Shown here one piece after another: positions 8,240-16,373 of a stretch of 64,000 nucleotides of DNA. Source of the stretch: Pseudoflavonifractor intestinihominis (GTDB taxonomy: Bacteria; Bacillota; Clostridia; Oscillospirales; Oscillospiraceae); the NCBI RefSeq assembly GCF_040096055.1, contig NZ_JBBMFK010000002.1, forward strand, positions 1 through 64,000. The letters run 5' to 3'. The position numbers and the translations under genes were made by a program. Within the stretch, counting starts at the first letter, position 1, and each line of letters starts with the position of its first letter. Under the pieces are notes generated by a model. That model made no database searches. It had not been told where the DNA came from and saw nothing but the letters and a program-made list of their open reading frames with translations.

Positions 8240-10714
8240 TTAATCCATGGGGTTTACGTCCGCAAACACGGACACCCCTTTCATTTCCTTATCGCTGTGT
8301 GCGGCGCAGAGCAGCGCCGCCACCAGGGCGCGCATGGTCTTGGAATTGTGTCCCGATATGGTTAGCCGGTAACGGTACCGGTTGTTTACCTTGGCCACCG
8401 AGGCAGGCGCCGGCCCCAACAGCTGGACGTCCAGCCCCTGATAGGCCGGGTCGGCAAACCAGCTCTCCAGTGTACGGCGCAGCCGGACGCACATCCGCAG
8501 CACCCGGCTCTCCTCCGTTCCGGAGGCGGTGAGCACGAACAGGTCCCGAAAGGGCGGGCAGCCCCGCAGACGGCGCATGGTGATCTCCTGCTGATAGAAG
8601 GTGTCGTAGTCCTGGGCGGCGGCGGTGGCGATGACCTCGTTTTCCGGCGTAAAGGTCTGGATGATGGCCCGGCCGGTCTTCTCCCCCCGGCCTGCCCGGC
8701 CCACCACCTGGGTCAGGAGGGAAAAAGTCCGCTCCCCCGCCCGGTAGTCGTCCACATACAGAGAGAGATCCGCTGAGATGACCCCTACCAGGGTGACATT
8801 TTCAAAGTCCAGACCCTTGGCCACCATCTGGGTGCCCACCAGAATGGGCACCTTCTCCTTCTCAAAGCGGGCGAGCAGCTTCTCGTGGGACTGCACGGCG
8901 GACACGGTGTCCGTATCCATCCGCATGACCTCGGTACCGGGAAACAGTTCCTCCAGCTCCTCCTGCACCTTCTGGGTACCGCTGCCGATGAAGTGGAATG
9001 CTCCGCCGCAGTGGGGACAGGCATCCGGCAGCCGCTCTGAATGGCCGCAGTAGTGGCACATCAGCCGCCCATTGGCCGAGTGATAGGTCAGGTAGGCCGA
9101 GCACCGGGGACAGGACGGCACCTCGCCGCACTCGCCGCAGGCGGCCATCCGGCTGTTGCCGCGGCGGTTGAGAAAGAGGATGCTCTGCTCTCCCCGGTCC
9201 AGATTGGCCTTCAGCTCTTCCCGGAGCTGCTGGCTGATGTCGGAGCCGTTTCCACCGCGCAGCTCCCGCTTCATGTCCACGATCTGGACCTGAGGCAGGG
9301 CCCGGGTGTTGTACCGGCTGCGTAAGGTGAACAGATGATAAACCCCGGTTTTCGCCAGATACATGCTCTCCACAGAGGGGGTGGCAGAGCCCAACAACAG
9401 CACCGCGTTGCTGCGGGCACAGCGGAACTTGGCCACGTCCCGGGCGTGGTACCGGGGGACATTTTCCGATTTATAGGTGTACTCCTGCTCTTCATCCAGC
9501 ACGATGAGTCCCAGGTTTTGCAGCGGTGCGAACACCGCCGACCGGGTGCCGATGACCACTCTGGCCTTCCCGGAGCGCACCCGCTTCCACTCGTCGTACC
9601 GCTCCCCGGCCCGCAGAGAGCTGTGGAGCACGGCGATAGCGTCGCCGAAGTGGGAGGTGAAGATGTGCAACAGCTGGGGCGTCAGGGCAATCTCAGGCAC
9701 CAGCACCATGGCCCCTCTCCCCCGCTTGAGCGTCTCCTCAATGAGGCGGATATAGACCTGGGTCTTGCCGCTGCCGGTCACGCCGTAGAGCAGGGCGGCG
9801 GCGGACTTCCCGGCCCCACACAGCCGGTCAATTCCCTCAAAAGCCGCCGCCTGCTCCTCGTTAAGCACCACCGGCTGCGCAGGCTCGGTCTGCTCCGGCG
9901 CCGCCCGGCGGAACACCTCCCGCTTCTCCATCACAGCGAGGCCGCTCTTTACCAGAGACCGCAGCGTGGCGGCCGACGCGCCGGTAAAGTAACAGATCTC
10001 CTTGGAAGAGGCCTGCCCCACAGCCGACAGCAGCTCTACCACCGCGTAGCGCAAAGGCGCTGTCTTCCGCTTGGGGGCCACCAGAGCCAGCGCCTCCTCC
10101 GGCGGGACGGCCAGGGACACCACCTGCTCGGTCTTGTCCCCCACGCCCCGGGATGCGCTGGTCTCCAGAGTCAGGACGCCCCGCTCCGTCAGCTGCTTCA
10201 GGGCCGGATTTGGGTCCTTGGTGCCAAACGCCGCCCGGATCTGGCCCATCTCGGCGGTGCCGCCGCAGGCGTAGGCCAGATCCAAAATCCGCCGCGCATG
10301 GTCGGACCGGCCGGCGGCCTCATAGGCCGCCTCCTTGTCCACTCCCTTGGCAATGCGGTACTGGTCCTGGAGGGAGAAGTACAGCCCCGCCGGGAGCATG
10401 GCCCGGGCCGCATCATACACAGTACAGAAGTACCGCTCCCGCATCCACAGGGCCAGCTGGATGCTCTCGCTGTCCAGCACAGGGGTATCGTCCAGCAGAG
10501 CGATGACCGCTTTCAGACGCGGGGCAGGCTGTCCCCGGCTCAGCGCCAGGATAATGCCCTCGATCCGGCGGTTTCCCGCCCCAAACGGCACCAGGACCCG
10601 CATACCGGGCGCGGCACTCTCGCGCAACTCGTCCGGAAGGAGATAATCGTAGGGCTTGTCGATCGCAAAGGTGGCCGCACTGAGGGCTACTTTTGCCAGA
10701 ATGACCTGTTCCAC
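8240..10714 (-). CDS. priA: Primosomal protein N', replication restart helicase PriA
   Basis: This 3'-5' DNA helicase reloads the replisome at collapsed forks. The N-terminal DNA-binding domain is followed by helicase lobe 1, with Walker A GVTGSGKT and a DEEQ box. A zinc-binding insert has paired C-x2-C motifs (CGECG, CPRC, CHYC, CPHC). Lobe 2 has the TQMVAKGLDF and VVGRAGRG motifs. I chose the GTG at 10714 because GGAGGG lies nine bases upstream and the protein then begins with the expected VEQVILAKVAL; the frame stays open to an upstream ATG at 10759. The product is 824 aa. rpoZ is upstream and def follows after 13 bp. Confidence 0.93.
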   Translation of the reverse strand: MEQVILAKVALSAATFAIDKPYDYLLPDELRESAAPGMRVLVPFGAGNRRIEGIILALSRGQPAPRLKAVIALLDDTPVLDSESIQLALWMRERYFCTVYDAARAMLPAGLYFSLQDQYRIAKGVDKEAAYEAAGRSDHARRILDLAYACGGTAEMGQIRAAFGTKDPNPALKQLTERGVLTLETSASRGVGDKTEQVVSLAVPPEEALALVAPKRKTAPLRYAVVELLSAVGQASSKEICYFTGASAATLRSLVKSGLAVMEKREVFRRAAPEQTEPAQPVVLNEEQAAAFEGIDRLCGAGKSAAALLYGVTGSGKTQVYIRLIEETLKRGRGAMVLVPEIALTPQLLHIFTSHFGDAIAVLHSSLRAGERYDEWKRVRSGKARVVIGTRSAVFAPLQNLGLIVLDEEQEYTYKSENVPRYHARDVAKFRCARSNAVLLLGSATPSVESMYLAKTGVYHLFTLRSRYNTRALPQVQIVDMKRELRGGNGSDISQQLREELKANLDRGEQSILFLNRRGNSRMAACGECGEVPSCPRCSAYLTYHSANGRLMCHYCGHSERLPDACPHCGGAFHFIGSGTQKVQEELEELFPGTEVMRMDTDTVSAVQSHEKLLARFEKEKVPILVGTQMVAKGLDFENVTLVGVISADLSLYVDDYRAGERTFSLLTQVVGRAGRGEKTGRAIIQTFTPENEVIATAAAQDYDTFYQQEITMRRLRGCPPFRDLFVLTASGTEESRVLRMCVRLRRTLESWFADPAYQGLDVQLLGPAPASVAKVNNRYRYRLTISGHNSKTMRALVAALLCAAHSDKEMKGVSVFADVNPMD

Positions 10715-10760
10715 GCCGCTGCTCCCTCCGGTGATGAGACTTGTCCAACTATCCCGCAAA

Positions 10761-10797
10761 AGGCAAGTGACAGGCGCTGCCGCCCTCTCACTTGCCT
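10761..10797 (-). terminator. Hairpin between rpoZ and priA
   Basis: A 10-bp inverted repeat (10761-10770 with 10788-10797) is followed on the minus strand by TTTTGCGGG. The T run is short, so it is probably a partial terminator or an RNA-processing and stability element that lowers priA expression relative to rpoZ. Confidence 0.4.
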
Positions 10798-10819
10798 TCC
10801 GCAGAAATCTGTGTTTCGT

Positions 10820-11023
10820 TTACTCCTCATCCTCAGCGTGAGGAATGCACTTGCCCTCGGCCACTTCCCGCAGGGCCAGGGAGACCGGCTTGTCCTCCAG
10901 GGAGATGCCCTCCTCCTCCGCCTCGCTGGCGATCTGGCGGGCACGCTGGGCCACCACGTTCACCAGCATGTAGCGGCTGGGGATCTGGGCAAGAAGTTCG
11001 TTCATTGCAGGTTTCAGCATCAT
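10820..11023 (-). CDS. rpoZ: RNA polymerase omega subunit
   Basis: This small subunit assists assembly of the beta' subunit and binds its C-terminal tail. The 67-aa protein has the omega signature: the start MMLKPAMNELL, then SRYMLVNVVAQRARQI, and an acidic C-terminus. The gmk-rpoZ order is nearly universal in Firmicutes. It starts 77 bp after gmk ends. Confidence 0.93.
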   Translation of the reverse strand: MMLKPAMNELLAQIPSRYMLVNVVAQRARQIASEAEEEGISLEDKPVSLALREVAEGKCIPHAEDEE

Positions 11024-11099
11024 AAAGCATCGTTCCTTTCTTTGGGCCGCGCCCGCCGGAGCAGGGCGGTGCGCATCGTGGCAAAACAGCCTTGGGCTG

Positions 11100-11711
11100 T
11101 CAAATTCCGTCCACCAGGGCCAGACGGTTCCGGGTCCGGCAGTCCTCCGCCGTCAGGATGGAGATAATCTCCGCCGCCGCGGTGGAGACCTTGTCGTTGA
11201 CCACCAGGTAGTCGTAGTTGGGAATCTGCCGGTACTCCTCCCGCGCCTTCTGGAGCCGGCCGGCAATGACGTCCTCGTTGTCGGTGGCCCGGCCGTGGAG
11301 CCGGCGGGAGAGCTCCTCAAAGGAGGGAGGGATGATGAAGATCAGCACGGCCTCCGGGCACTTTCTGCGCACCTTGGCCGCGCCCTGGACTTCGATATCC
11401 AGCAGCACATCGATCCCGGCGGCCAGCTTGTCCTGGATGACCTTCAGGGAGGTGCCGTAGTAGTTGCCCACATACTGAGCGTACTCCAGCAGCTCGTCGG
11501 CAGAAATCATCCGCTCGAACTCCTCTCGGCTGACGAAGTTGTAGTTTACGCCGTCTGCCTCACCCACGCGGGGGCTGCGGGTAGTAAAAGAGACGGAAAA
11601 ATAGATGTCCTTCCGCTCTCCCAGGAGCTCGGCAATCACAGTGCTCTTTCCCACGCCGGAAGGTCCGGAGAGCACGATCAGCTGGCCGCGGGTCTTCTTC
11701 TTTTTTATCAT
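11100..11711 (-). CDS. gmk: Guanylate kinase
   Basis: This enzyme phosphorylates GMP to GDP with ATP. The 203-aa protein has the P-loop GPSGVGKST near 16-24, the GMP-binding segments SFTTRSPRVGE near 41-51, and DIEVQGA near 105-111. The start at 11711 overlaps the remA stop as ATGA, and the KKKK-rich N-terminus is common in clostridial Gmk. The frame stays open well upstream, but the longer version would only be a shadow of remA and yicC. Confidence 0.95.
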   Translation of the reverse strand: MIKKKKTRGQLIVLSGPSGVGKSTVIAELLGERKDIYFSVSFTTRSPRVGEADGVNYNFVSREEFERMISADELLEYAQYVGNYYGTSLKVIQDKLAAGIDVLLDIEVQGAAKVRRKCPEAVLIFIIPPSFEELSRRLHGRATDNEDVIAGRLQKAREEYRQIPNYDYLVVNDKVSTAAAEIISILTAEDCRTRNRLALVDGI

Positions 11712-11983
11712 TCCGCATCCTCCTCCTCGGTTACCGGGTCCGGTGCGTCCTTGCCGCTCAGGCGGCCCGCCACGGTCTCCGGCTGAATGGCCGAGAGGAC
11801 GATATGGTCGCTGTCCATAATCAGAACGGCGCGGGTTCTGCGGCCGTAGGTGGCGTCGATCAGCATGCCTCTGTCTCTCGCCTCCTGGATCATGCGCTTG
11901 ATGGGCGCGGACTCCGGACTCACAATGGCAATGAGCCGCCCGGCGGAGACCATGTTGCCAAATCCGATATTGATGAGCTTCAC
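11708..11983 (-). CDS. remA: RemA-family regulator (DUF370)
   Basis: This is a small DNA-binding protein. In Bacillus, RemA forms ring-like oligomers that activate matrix and osmoprotection genes. The 91-aa protein has the family start MKLINIGFGN, then SPESAPIKRMI, ATYGRRTRAV and the SDHIVLSA segment. The yicC-remA-gmk-rpoZ-priA order is conserved in Firmicutes. An acidic tail of about 15 residues extends past the usual end. It overlaps gmk by four bases. Whether it controls matrix genes here is unknown. Confidence 0.92.
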   Translation of the reverse strand: MKLINIGFGNMVSAGRLIAIVSPESAPIKRMIQEARDRGMLIDATYGRRTRAVLIMDSDHIVLSAIQPETVAGRLSGKDAPDPVTEEEDAE

Positions 11984-11997
11984 TGCGCTCCGCCTCC

Positions 11998-12876
11998 TTA
12001 CTCGATGTTCTGGACCTGTTCGCGGATCTTCTCGATCTCCGCTTTGATATCCACCACATGGCGGGCAGTCTCAATATCGTTGCACTTGGAGCCAATGGTA
12101 TTGGCCTCCCGGTTGAACTCCTGGATCAGGAAGTCCAGTTTGCGGCCGATGGCGCCGCCCTGGTCCAGCATATGGGACAGCTGGTCCAGATGGCTGCGCA
12201 GGCGGACCGTCTCCTCATCTACCGCCACCTTGTCCGCAAAAATGGCGGCCTCGGTGAGGATGCGGCTCTCGTCGATCTGGGTATTCTGGAGCACCTCGGC
12301 CATCTTGGCCTCCAGCCGGGCCCGGTAGTCCGCCACAATGCCGGGGGCACGTTCCTCCACCAGGGAGGTCAGATTGCCGATGGTGACGGCCCGGCTGCGG
12401 ATGTCCTCCTCCAGCTTGCCGCCCTCACGGGTACGCATGGCGTCAAAATCAGCCAGCGCCATATCCAGTACGGCGCAGATATCGGCGGCCACCGCCTCCA
12501 GGTCCTCCTGGCTCTTCTCCACCAGGAACACATCCTGGAACCGGGAGAGCAGCGAGACCGAGATATCATCCCGCAGGCCGTAAGTATCCCGCATCTGGCA
12601 CAGCGCGGCGTAGTAGCCGTCCGCCACGCCTTTGTTCAGGGTAATGGACACGTCGCCCCCCTCGGACTGTCCGATGGTCACAAAGACGTCCACCTTGCCC
12701 CGGGAGATGCTCTTCTGCACCCGGGCCTTGATGGCGTCCTCTGCAAAGACATAGATCCTGGGCAGCTTGATGGTGCAGTCGAGATAGCGGTTGTTGACGG
12801 AGCGGACTTCCACCGTGATGGTACGCCCGTGGAGCGCCGCCTCACCTTTTCCATAGCCGGTCATGCTCTTCACCAA
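11998..12876 (-). CDS. YicC family endoribonuclease
   Basis: YicC family proteins are endoribonucleases implicated in small-RNA turnover and stress survival. The 292-aa protein begins with the diagnostic MTGYGKGE, followed by RSVNNRYLD. It ends with the conserved block DFLIQEFNREANTIGSK and a helical HVVDIKAEIEKIREQVQN tail (DUF1732-type). It is the first gene after the promoter at 12914-12942 and lies 14 bp from remA. Confidence 0.94.
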   Translation of the reverse strand: MVKSMTGYGKGEAALHGRTITVEVRSVNNRYLDCTIKLPRIYVFAEDAIKARVQKSISRGKVDVFVTIGQSEGGDVSITLNKGVADGYYAALCQMRDTYGLRDDISVSLLSRFQDVFLVEKSQEDLEAVAADICAVLDMALADFDAMRTREGGKLEEDIRSRAVTIGNLTSLVEERAPGIVADYRARLEAKMAEVLQNTQIDESRILTEAAIFADKVAVDEETVRLRSHLDQLSHMLDQGGAIGRKLDFLIQEFNREANTIGSKCNDIETARHVVDIKAEIEKIREQVQNIE

Positions 12877-12913
12877 AGGGCTCGCTTCCCTTCTTTCGAT
12901 TGTTTAGCAATAT

Positions 12914-12942
12914 ATTATATCAGATTTTTCCCGTTTTGAAAA
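12914..12942 (-). promoter_or_regulatory. Sigma-A-type promoter for the yicC-to-rsgA operon
   Basis: Read on the minus strand: TTTTCA, a 17-bp spacer, then TATAAT preceded by CTGA, which gives an extended -10 (TGA). It lies about 40 bp before the yicC start codon. The next strong terminator in this direction is at 301-345, so up to twelve genes could depend on it. Confidence 0.7.
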
Positions 12943-12946
12943 CCCT

Positions 12947-13474
12947 TTATCTCCGCCTTATTGCCCTGTCGATCCGGGCGGCGTAGAGCATCACCAGTTT
13001 GGAGAAGCCGTAGTCATAGATCAGGAACACCACGTTCCCGCCCACATAGAGCACCCACAGCTGCTCAAACACGGCGGGAAGCCCGGCCAGCAGCGCGTCA
13101 CGCAGCACAAACCAGCAGAATGTCAGTACAACATTGAAAAACGCCAGCTTGCACAGCCACTCCAGCGGCGCCTTCCTCATCTGTTCGATCAGGCTCTTCA
13201 CCATGGGATACAGGCCGAAAAAGACCAGGTAGAGCAGGACGTTCCCCTTGTCGGGCGAGAGGATCAGACCCAATATCCCGGCCACGGCCCAGCACAAAAA
13301 TCCTGCGTGGAGACCGCCGGAGATCACGGCCGCGGCGTTGACCAGTCCGGCTACCGCCACAATGCCCATCCGCCCCGACGGAGAGACGGACGCCAGCAGC
13401 AGGATCACCAGTGAAAGGGCCGCCAGAACGCCCACCAGCGCCACCCGACCCGCCCCCGTATTTCGCCGCCCCAT
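12947..13474 (-). CDS. Small integral membrane protein, unknown function
   Basis: I do not recognise a named family. The 175-aa protein has about five hydrophobic segments: 10-32, 37-70, 79-96, 108-125 and 136-165. The N-terminus is short and basic, and the C-terminus RAIRRR is basic too. Size and topology are reminiscent of ECF-transporter S components, but no binding motif is visible, so this is only a suggestion. It begins one base after the J-domain gene ends, so the two are probably translated together. It is the last gene of the cdaA group. Confidence 0.75.
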   Translation of the reverse strand: MGRRNTGAGRVALVGVLAALSLVILLLASVSPSGRMGIVAVAGLVNAAAVISGGLHAGFLCWAVAGILGLILSPDKGNVLLYLVFFGLYPMVKSLIEQMRKAPLEWLCKLAFFNVVLTFCWFVLRDALLAGLPAVFEQLWVLYVGGNVVFLIYDYGFSKLVMLYAARIDRAIRRR

Positions 13475-13475
13475 C

Positions 13476-14099
13476 TCAGTTGCAGCCCCCGCACAGGCAC
13501 TGCATGCACATCAGCGTAGTACAGCAGTCACAGGCGTCCATGCCCATGCCGGTATTCCCATAGGGGCGGTAGGCCTGTCCGCCCTGCTGCATCATATTCA
13601 GCGCCTGGCGATACTCCATGTTGCCCGGGTCGGCATTGCAGGCAATCTGGTACTGCTGCCGGGCCTCGTCCAACCAGCCGCGGCGGTAGGCGATGCAGCC
13701 GGAGAGAAAGTGCCACTCCGCGTCCTGCGCAGGCGCTTCCCGGAGCAGGCGCTCGGCGGTGTCAACATCCCCGGCGTTGATGGCCTGCCGCACCCGGCTG
13801 TAAAGGGTCCCTGCGGAGGAGGACTGGCGCTGCTGCTGGTAGCCGTAGCCATAGCTTCCGCTCTGCTGATAGGCGCTGCCGCCATAGCTCCCGCCGCTGT
13901 ATCCGCCGCCGCTGCGCATCTTGTTGATGGCGTCGTAGGCCTCGTTGACTTCCTTCATCTTCTCCTCCGCCAGGTCGGCCAGAGGGTTGTTCTGGTAGTT
14001 GTCCGGATGGTATTTCCGGGCCAGTTCGCGGTATGCCTTCTTGATCTCCTCGTCGCTGGCGTTGGGAGATACTCCAAGTACGCTGTACGGATCGCTCAT
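13476..14099 (-). CDS. J-domain protein with TPR-like middle and Cys-rich tail
   Basis: The N-terminal J-domain (about 1-62) has HPD at 31-33 and would stimulate the ATPase of a DnaK partner. It is followed by a Gly/Ser/Tyr/Gln-rich linker (about 63-95). A helical segment with two TPR-like units (about 105-175) comes next. A very Cys-rich C-terminus has eight cysteines in the last 20 residues (CDCC, CMQCLCGGC). It is not DnaJ itself, because the zinc-finger and client domains are missing. The tail could bind metal or be lipidated or membrane-anchored, and the neighbouring gene is a membrane protein. Confidence 0.88.
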   Translation of the reverse strand: MSDPYSVLGVSPNASDEEIKKAYRELARKYHPDNYQNNPLADLAEEKMKEVNEAYDAINKMRSGGGYSGGSYGGSAYQQSGSYGYGYQQQRQSSSAGTLYSRVRQAINAGDVDTAERLLREAPAQDAEWHFLSGCIAYRRGWLDEARQQYQIACNADPGNMEYRQALNMMQQGGQAYRPYGNTGMGMDACDCCTTLMCMQCLCGGCN

Positions 14100-14132
14100 G
14101 TGTCTCTGTCTCCTGTTCTCAATCGTTGACCT

Positions 14133-15032
14133 CTAGTTCTGCCGGGTGCTGCCCGGCCCAATTCCCAAAACCGCCTGGCGCTTCATTTCCTTCCAGCAGC
14201 CGCGGAACACCAGTTCCTCCACCATGGGCATCCCCATATACAGGATATTGCCCAGTACCGGCCCCCAGCAGCCCCGGTCCAAAAGGGCAAAGGCCGAGAG
14301 CGCCAGATTGCGGGAGTGGAGCAGCGTGGTGCGCAGGTAATCCTGTTCCTCTTCCTCCCGGCCGCCGAAGCGGGCGTGGATGGGGTTATATCTTCCGGCG
14401 GCCACGTCCTCCCGCAGATCGTCCCACGCGTCCACCAGATAGATCCAGCGGCCCACATGGTAGAGCAGCTGTTCCAGCGCCCGGTCCTCTGTCTCATTTC
14501 CCGTCTTGGGAGCCGCGGCGCGGAGAATCCGGGCAAAGGTGTCCGCCGTCCGGTCCAACGAGGGTGCGCGTTCCTCCTCCAGCCGGTGCAGCGTCTCCAG
14601 CTGAAGCCGGACCTCCCGGTCGAACTCCGGCCGTGCCGCCGCCGCCCGGCGGTATCCCCGCCGGAGCAGCAGGGACAGCGCCCCGGCGCCCAGCCGCTCC
14701 CAGAAGCCGCCGTCGGCCATGCTGTCCTGCACCTTCCAGTAGCTGAGGATCACGCTCTCATCCGCCGCCGCCTCCAGCCACGGGCCGGACGCGCAGGTGC
14801 ACTTCTTCCGCAGGAAAAGCTTGGCCGGACAGCGGCGCATGCAGGTGGACGGCCTGGGATCTGGCGGCGAGAGCAGCATGGCCAGAAAGGTAAAATCGTA
14901 ATTCAGGAGCATCCGCGCTGTAAAGCCGCAGCGCTTGCCCATGACCTGGCACAGTCCGCAGTACATGGCCTGGTAGTTCTCCAGCTCCCGGACCTTCAGT
15001 TCCTCCCGGCAGGGGCGAATATATCCGAACAT
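14133..15032 (-). CDS. DUF5685-like protein, possibly terpenoid-synthase-like fold
   Basis: The function is unknown. The 299-aa, mostly helical protein has an N-terminal cysteine motif (C8, C25, C28 and C35 around YCGLCQVMGKRC) and further cysteines near 75-90. The central helix YLVDAWDDLREDVAAGRYNP carries an Asp-rich D-x2-D-D pattern that recalls the second metal motif of squalene/phytoene synthases. I place it with the clostridial DUF5685 group from its N-terminal pattern MFGYIRP. It sits between cdaR and the J-domain gene, with gaps of 75 and 33 bp. Confidence 0.75.
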   Translation of the reverse strand: MFGYIRPCREELKVRELENYQAMYCGLCQVMGKRCGFTARMLLNYDFTFLAMLLSPPDPRPSTCMRRCPAKLFLRKKCTCASGPWLEAAADESVILSYWKVQDSMADGGFWERLGAGALSLLLRRGYRRAAAARPEFDREVRLQLETLHRLEEERAPSLDRTADTFARILRAAAPKTGNETEDRALEQLLYHVGRWIYLVDAWDDLREDVAAGRYNPIHARFGGREEEEQDYLRTTLLHSRNLALSAFALLDRGCWGPVLGNILYMGMPMVEELVFRGCWKEMKRQAVLGIGPGSTRQN

Positions 15033-15107
15033 CTCAGCTTCGCCTGCCGATCATATTCCCGCTCTGTCTCAAACCGGCGGTCTCCGCCATAGTGCTGCCT
15101 CCTGCCG

Positions 15108-16373
15108 TTATTCTGCCAGAGTGAAGTTGACCAGGACGTCGTACTCGCCGCCCAGCACGCCAACATCGCTGCTGCCGTCTATGATGACCTGGGCCTGGAC
15201 GGTCTGCCGTCCTGTGGCCAGCTGGGCCTGGGACAGGTCCACCACGATCCGCAGCTGGGACTGGAACAGGGCGTCCACCGCCTCCTCCGGGCCGCGGACG
15301 GTCACCAGCCGGGACTCGGTCACCAGCTCGGCGTTATACCCGTCCGGCTTATTGATCATCTGGATGTTGTCTACAGTAAACTCCCGGGTGGTCAGCTTGG
15401 TGTCGTCAATGGTGACCGTCACATCCACCGAGCTGATGCCGCTCTCATTGGTGAAGTCCTCATTGAGGGTGACCGGGAAGTTGAAGGTCTCCTGGGTGTA
15501 CACCTGGGAGAGGTCGATCTCGCCCAGGACGATCTTGTCGTAGGCCTCCAGCTCGTCCTCCGGGCCGGAGATGGTGAGGTACATGACCGTCTCATGGTTG
15601 ACGCCGTAGGTGACGTTCACATCGTCCTCCGTGGCGCCGCCGCCGGGGATGATATCAACGGTCACCGGGACCTGCTTGGTCTTGACAATGGGGTATTCCA
15701 CGTGGACGGTGTCCACATTGGCGGTCACCACCAGATCCGTCAGCTCCGTCCCGTCGGCGCTCACGTACACAAAGGGCAGATCGCCCTCATAGCTCTCGCT
15801 CATATCCTCGATGGTGAGCAGCACCTTGGCGTAGGCCACCTGGTTCACCAGCTCCTGCTGGCCGCTAATGTTGATGGTGCCCGGCGTGATGGTGGGCTTG
15901 CCGGCCATATAGTCCTCGGCGTAGCTGCCCTTGAACTCCAGCCGGACAGGGATCTCCTTGCTCTCCAGCTCGGAGACGGTGAACTCCACATAGAGGTCGG
16001 AGACATCGTTGTTCACCGTCACGTCCAGCTGGTTGACGTTGATGGGATAGCTGGGCTTCACCAGCAGGCGGTAGGTGCCCGCCTCCGAGATCTGAGACAC
16101 ATCCACGCTCAGGGTAATATTCTCCCGGCTCAGCTTGGAGAACACGTCCGACTTCGCCTCCAGGTCCAGCGTCATGGTCTGGTCGGCGCCCTCGGAGATG
16201 ATCAGATTGCGGGCCGCCAGGATCTCCGTTCCGGTAAAGGTGATGGGGATGTTGGAAATGGAGCGCTCAATCGCGGGATTTGCCTCCTTCACCACATAGA
16301 TCCACAAGACAGAGGCCATCAGGAGAGAGAGGACGACGTAGAGCCACTTACTGTCTTTTATCTTCTTCCACAT
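15108..16373 (-). CDS. cdaR: YbbR/CdaR-type regulator of diadenylate cyclase
   Basis: CdaR is a membrane-anchored extracytoplasmic protein that regulates CdaA. A short basic cytoplasmic stretch is followed by one membrane helix at about 10-28 (WLYVVLSLLMASVLWIYVV). Roughly four YbbR repeats of about 80 residues follow, each beta-rich. The 421-aa length fits. Its start overlaps the end of cdaA by 26 bases, so translation is coupled. In most Firmicutes the next gene is glmM; here glmM does not follow. Confidence 0.9.
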   Translation of the reverse strand: MWKKIKDSKWLYVVLSLLMASVLWIYVVKEANPAIERSISNIPITFTGTEILAARNLIISEGADQTMTLDLEAKSDVFSKLSRENITLSVDVSQISEAGTYRLLVKPSYPINVNQLDVTVNNDVSDLYVEFTVSELESKEIPVRLEFKGSYAEDYMAGKPTITPGTINISGQQELVNQVAYAKVLLTIEDMSESYEGDLPFVYVSADGTELTDLVVTANVDTVHVEYPIVKTKQVPVTVDIIPGGGATEDDVNVTYGVNHETVMYLTISGPEDELEAYDKIVLGEIDLSQVYTQETFNFPVTLNEDFTNESGISSVDVTVTIDDTKLTTREFTVDNIQMINKPDGYNAELVTESRLVTVRGPEEAVDALFQSQLRIVVDLSQAQLATGRQTVQAQVIIDGSSDVGVLGGEYDVLVNFTLAE

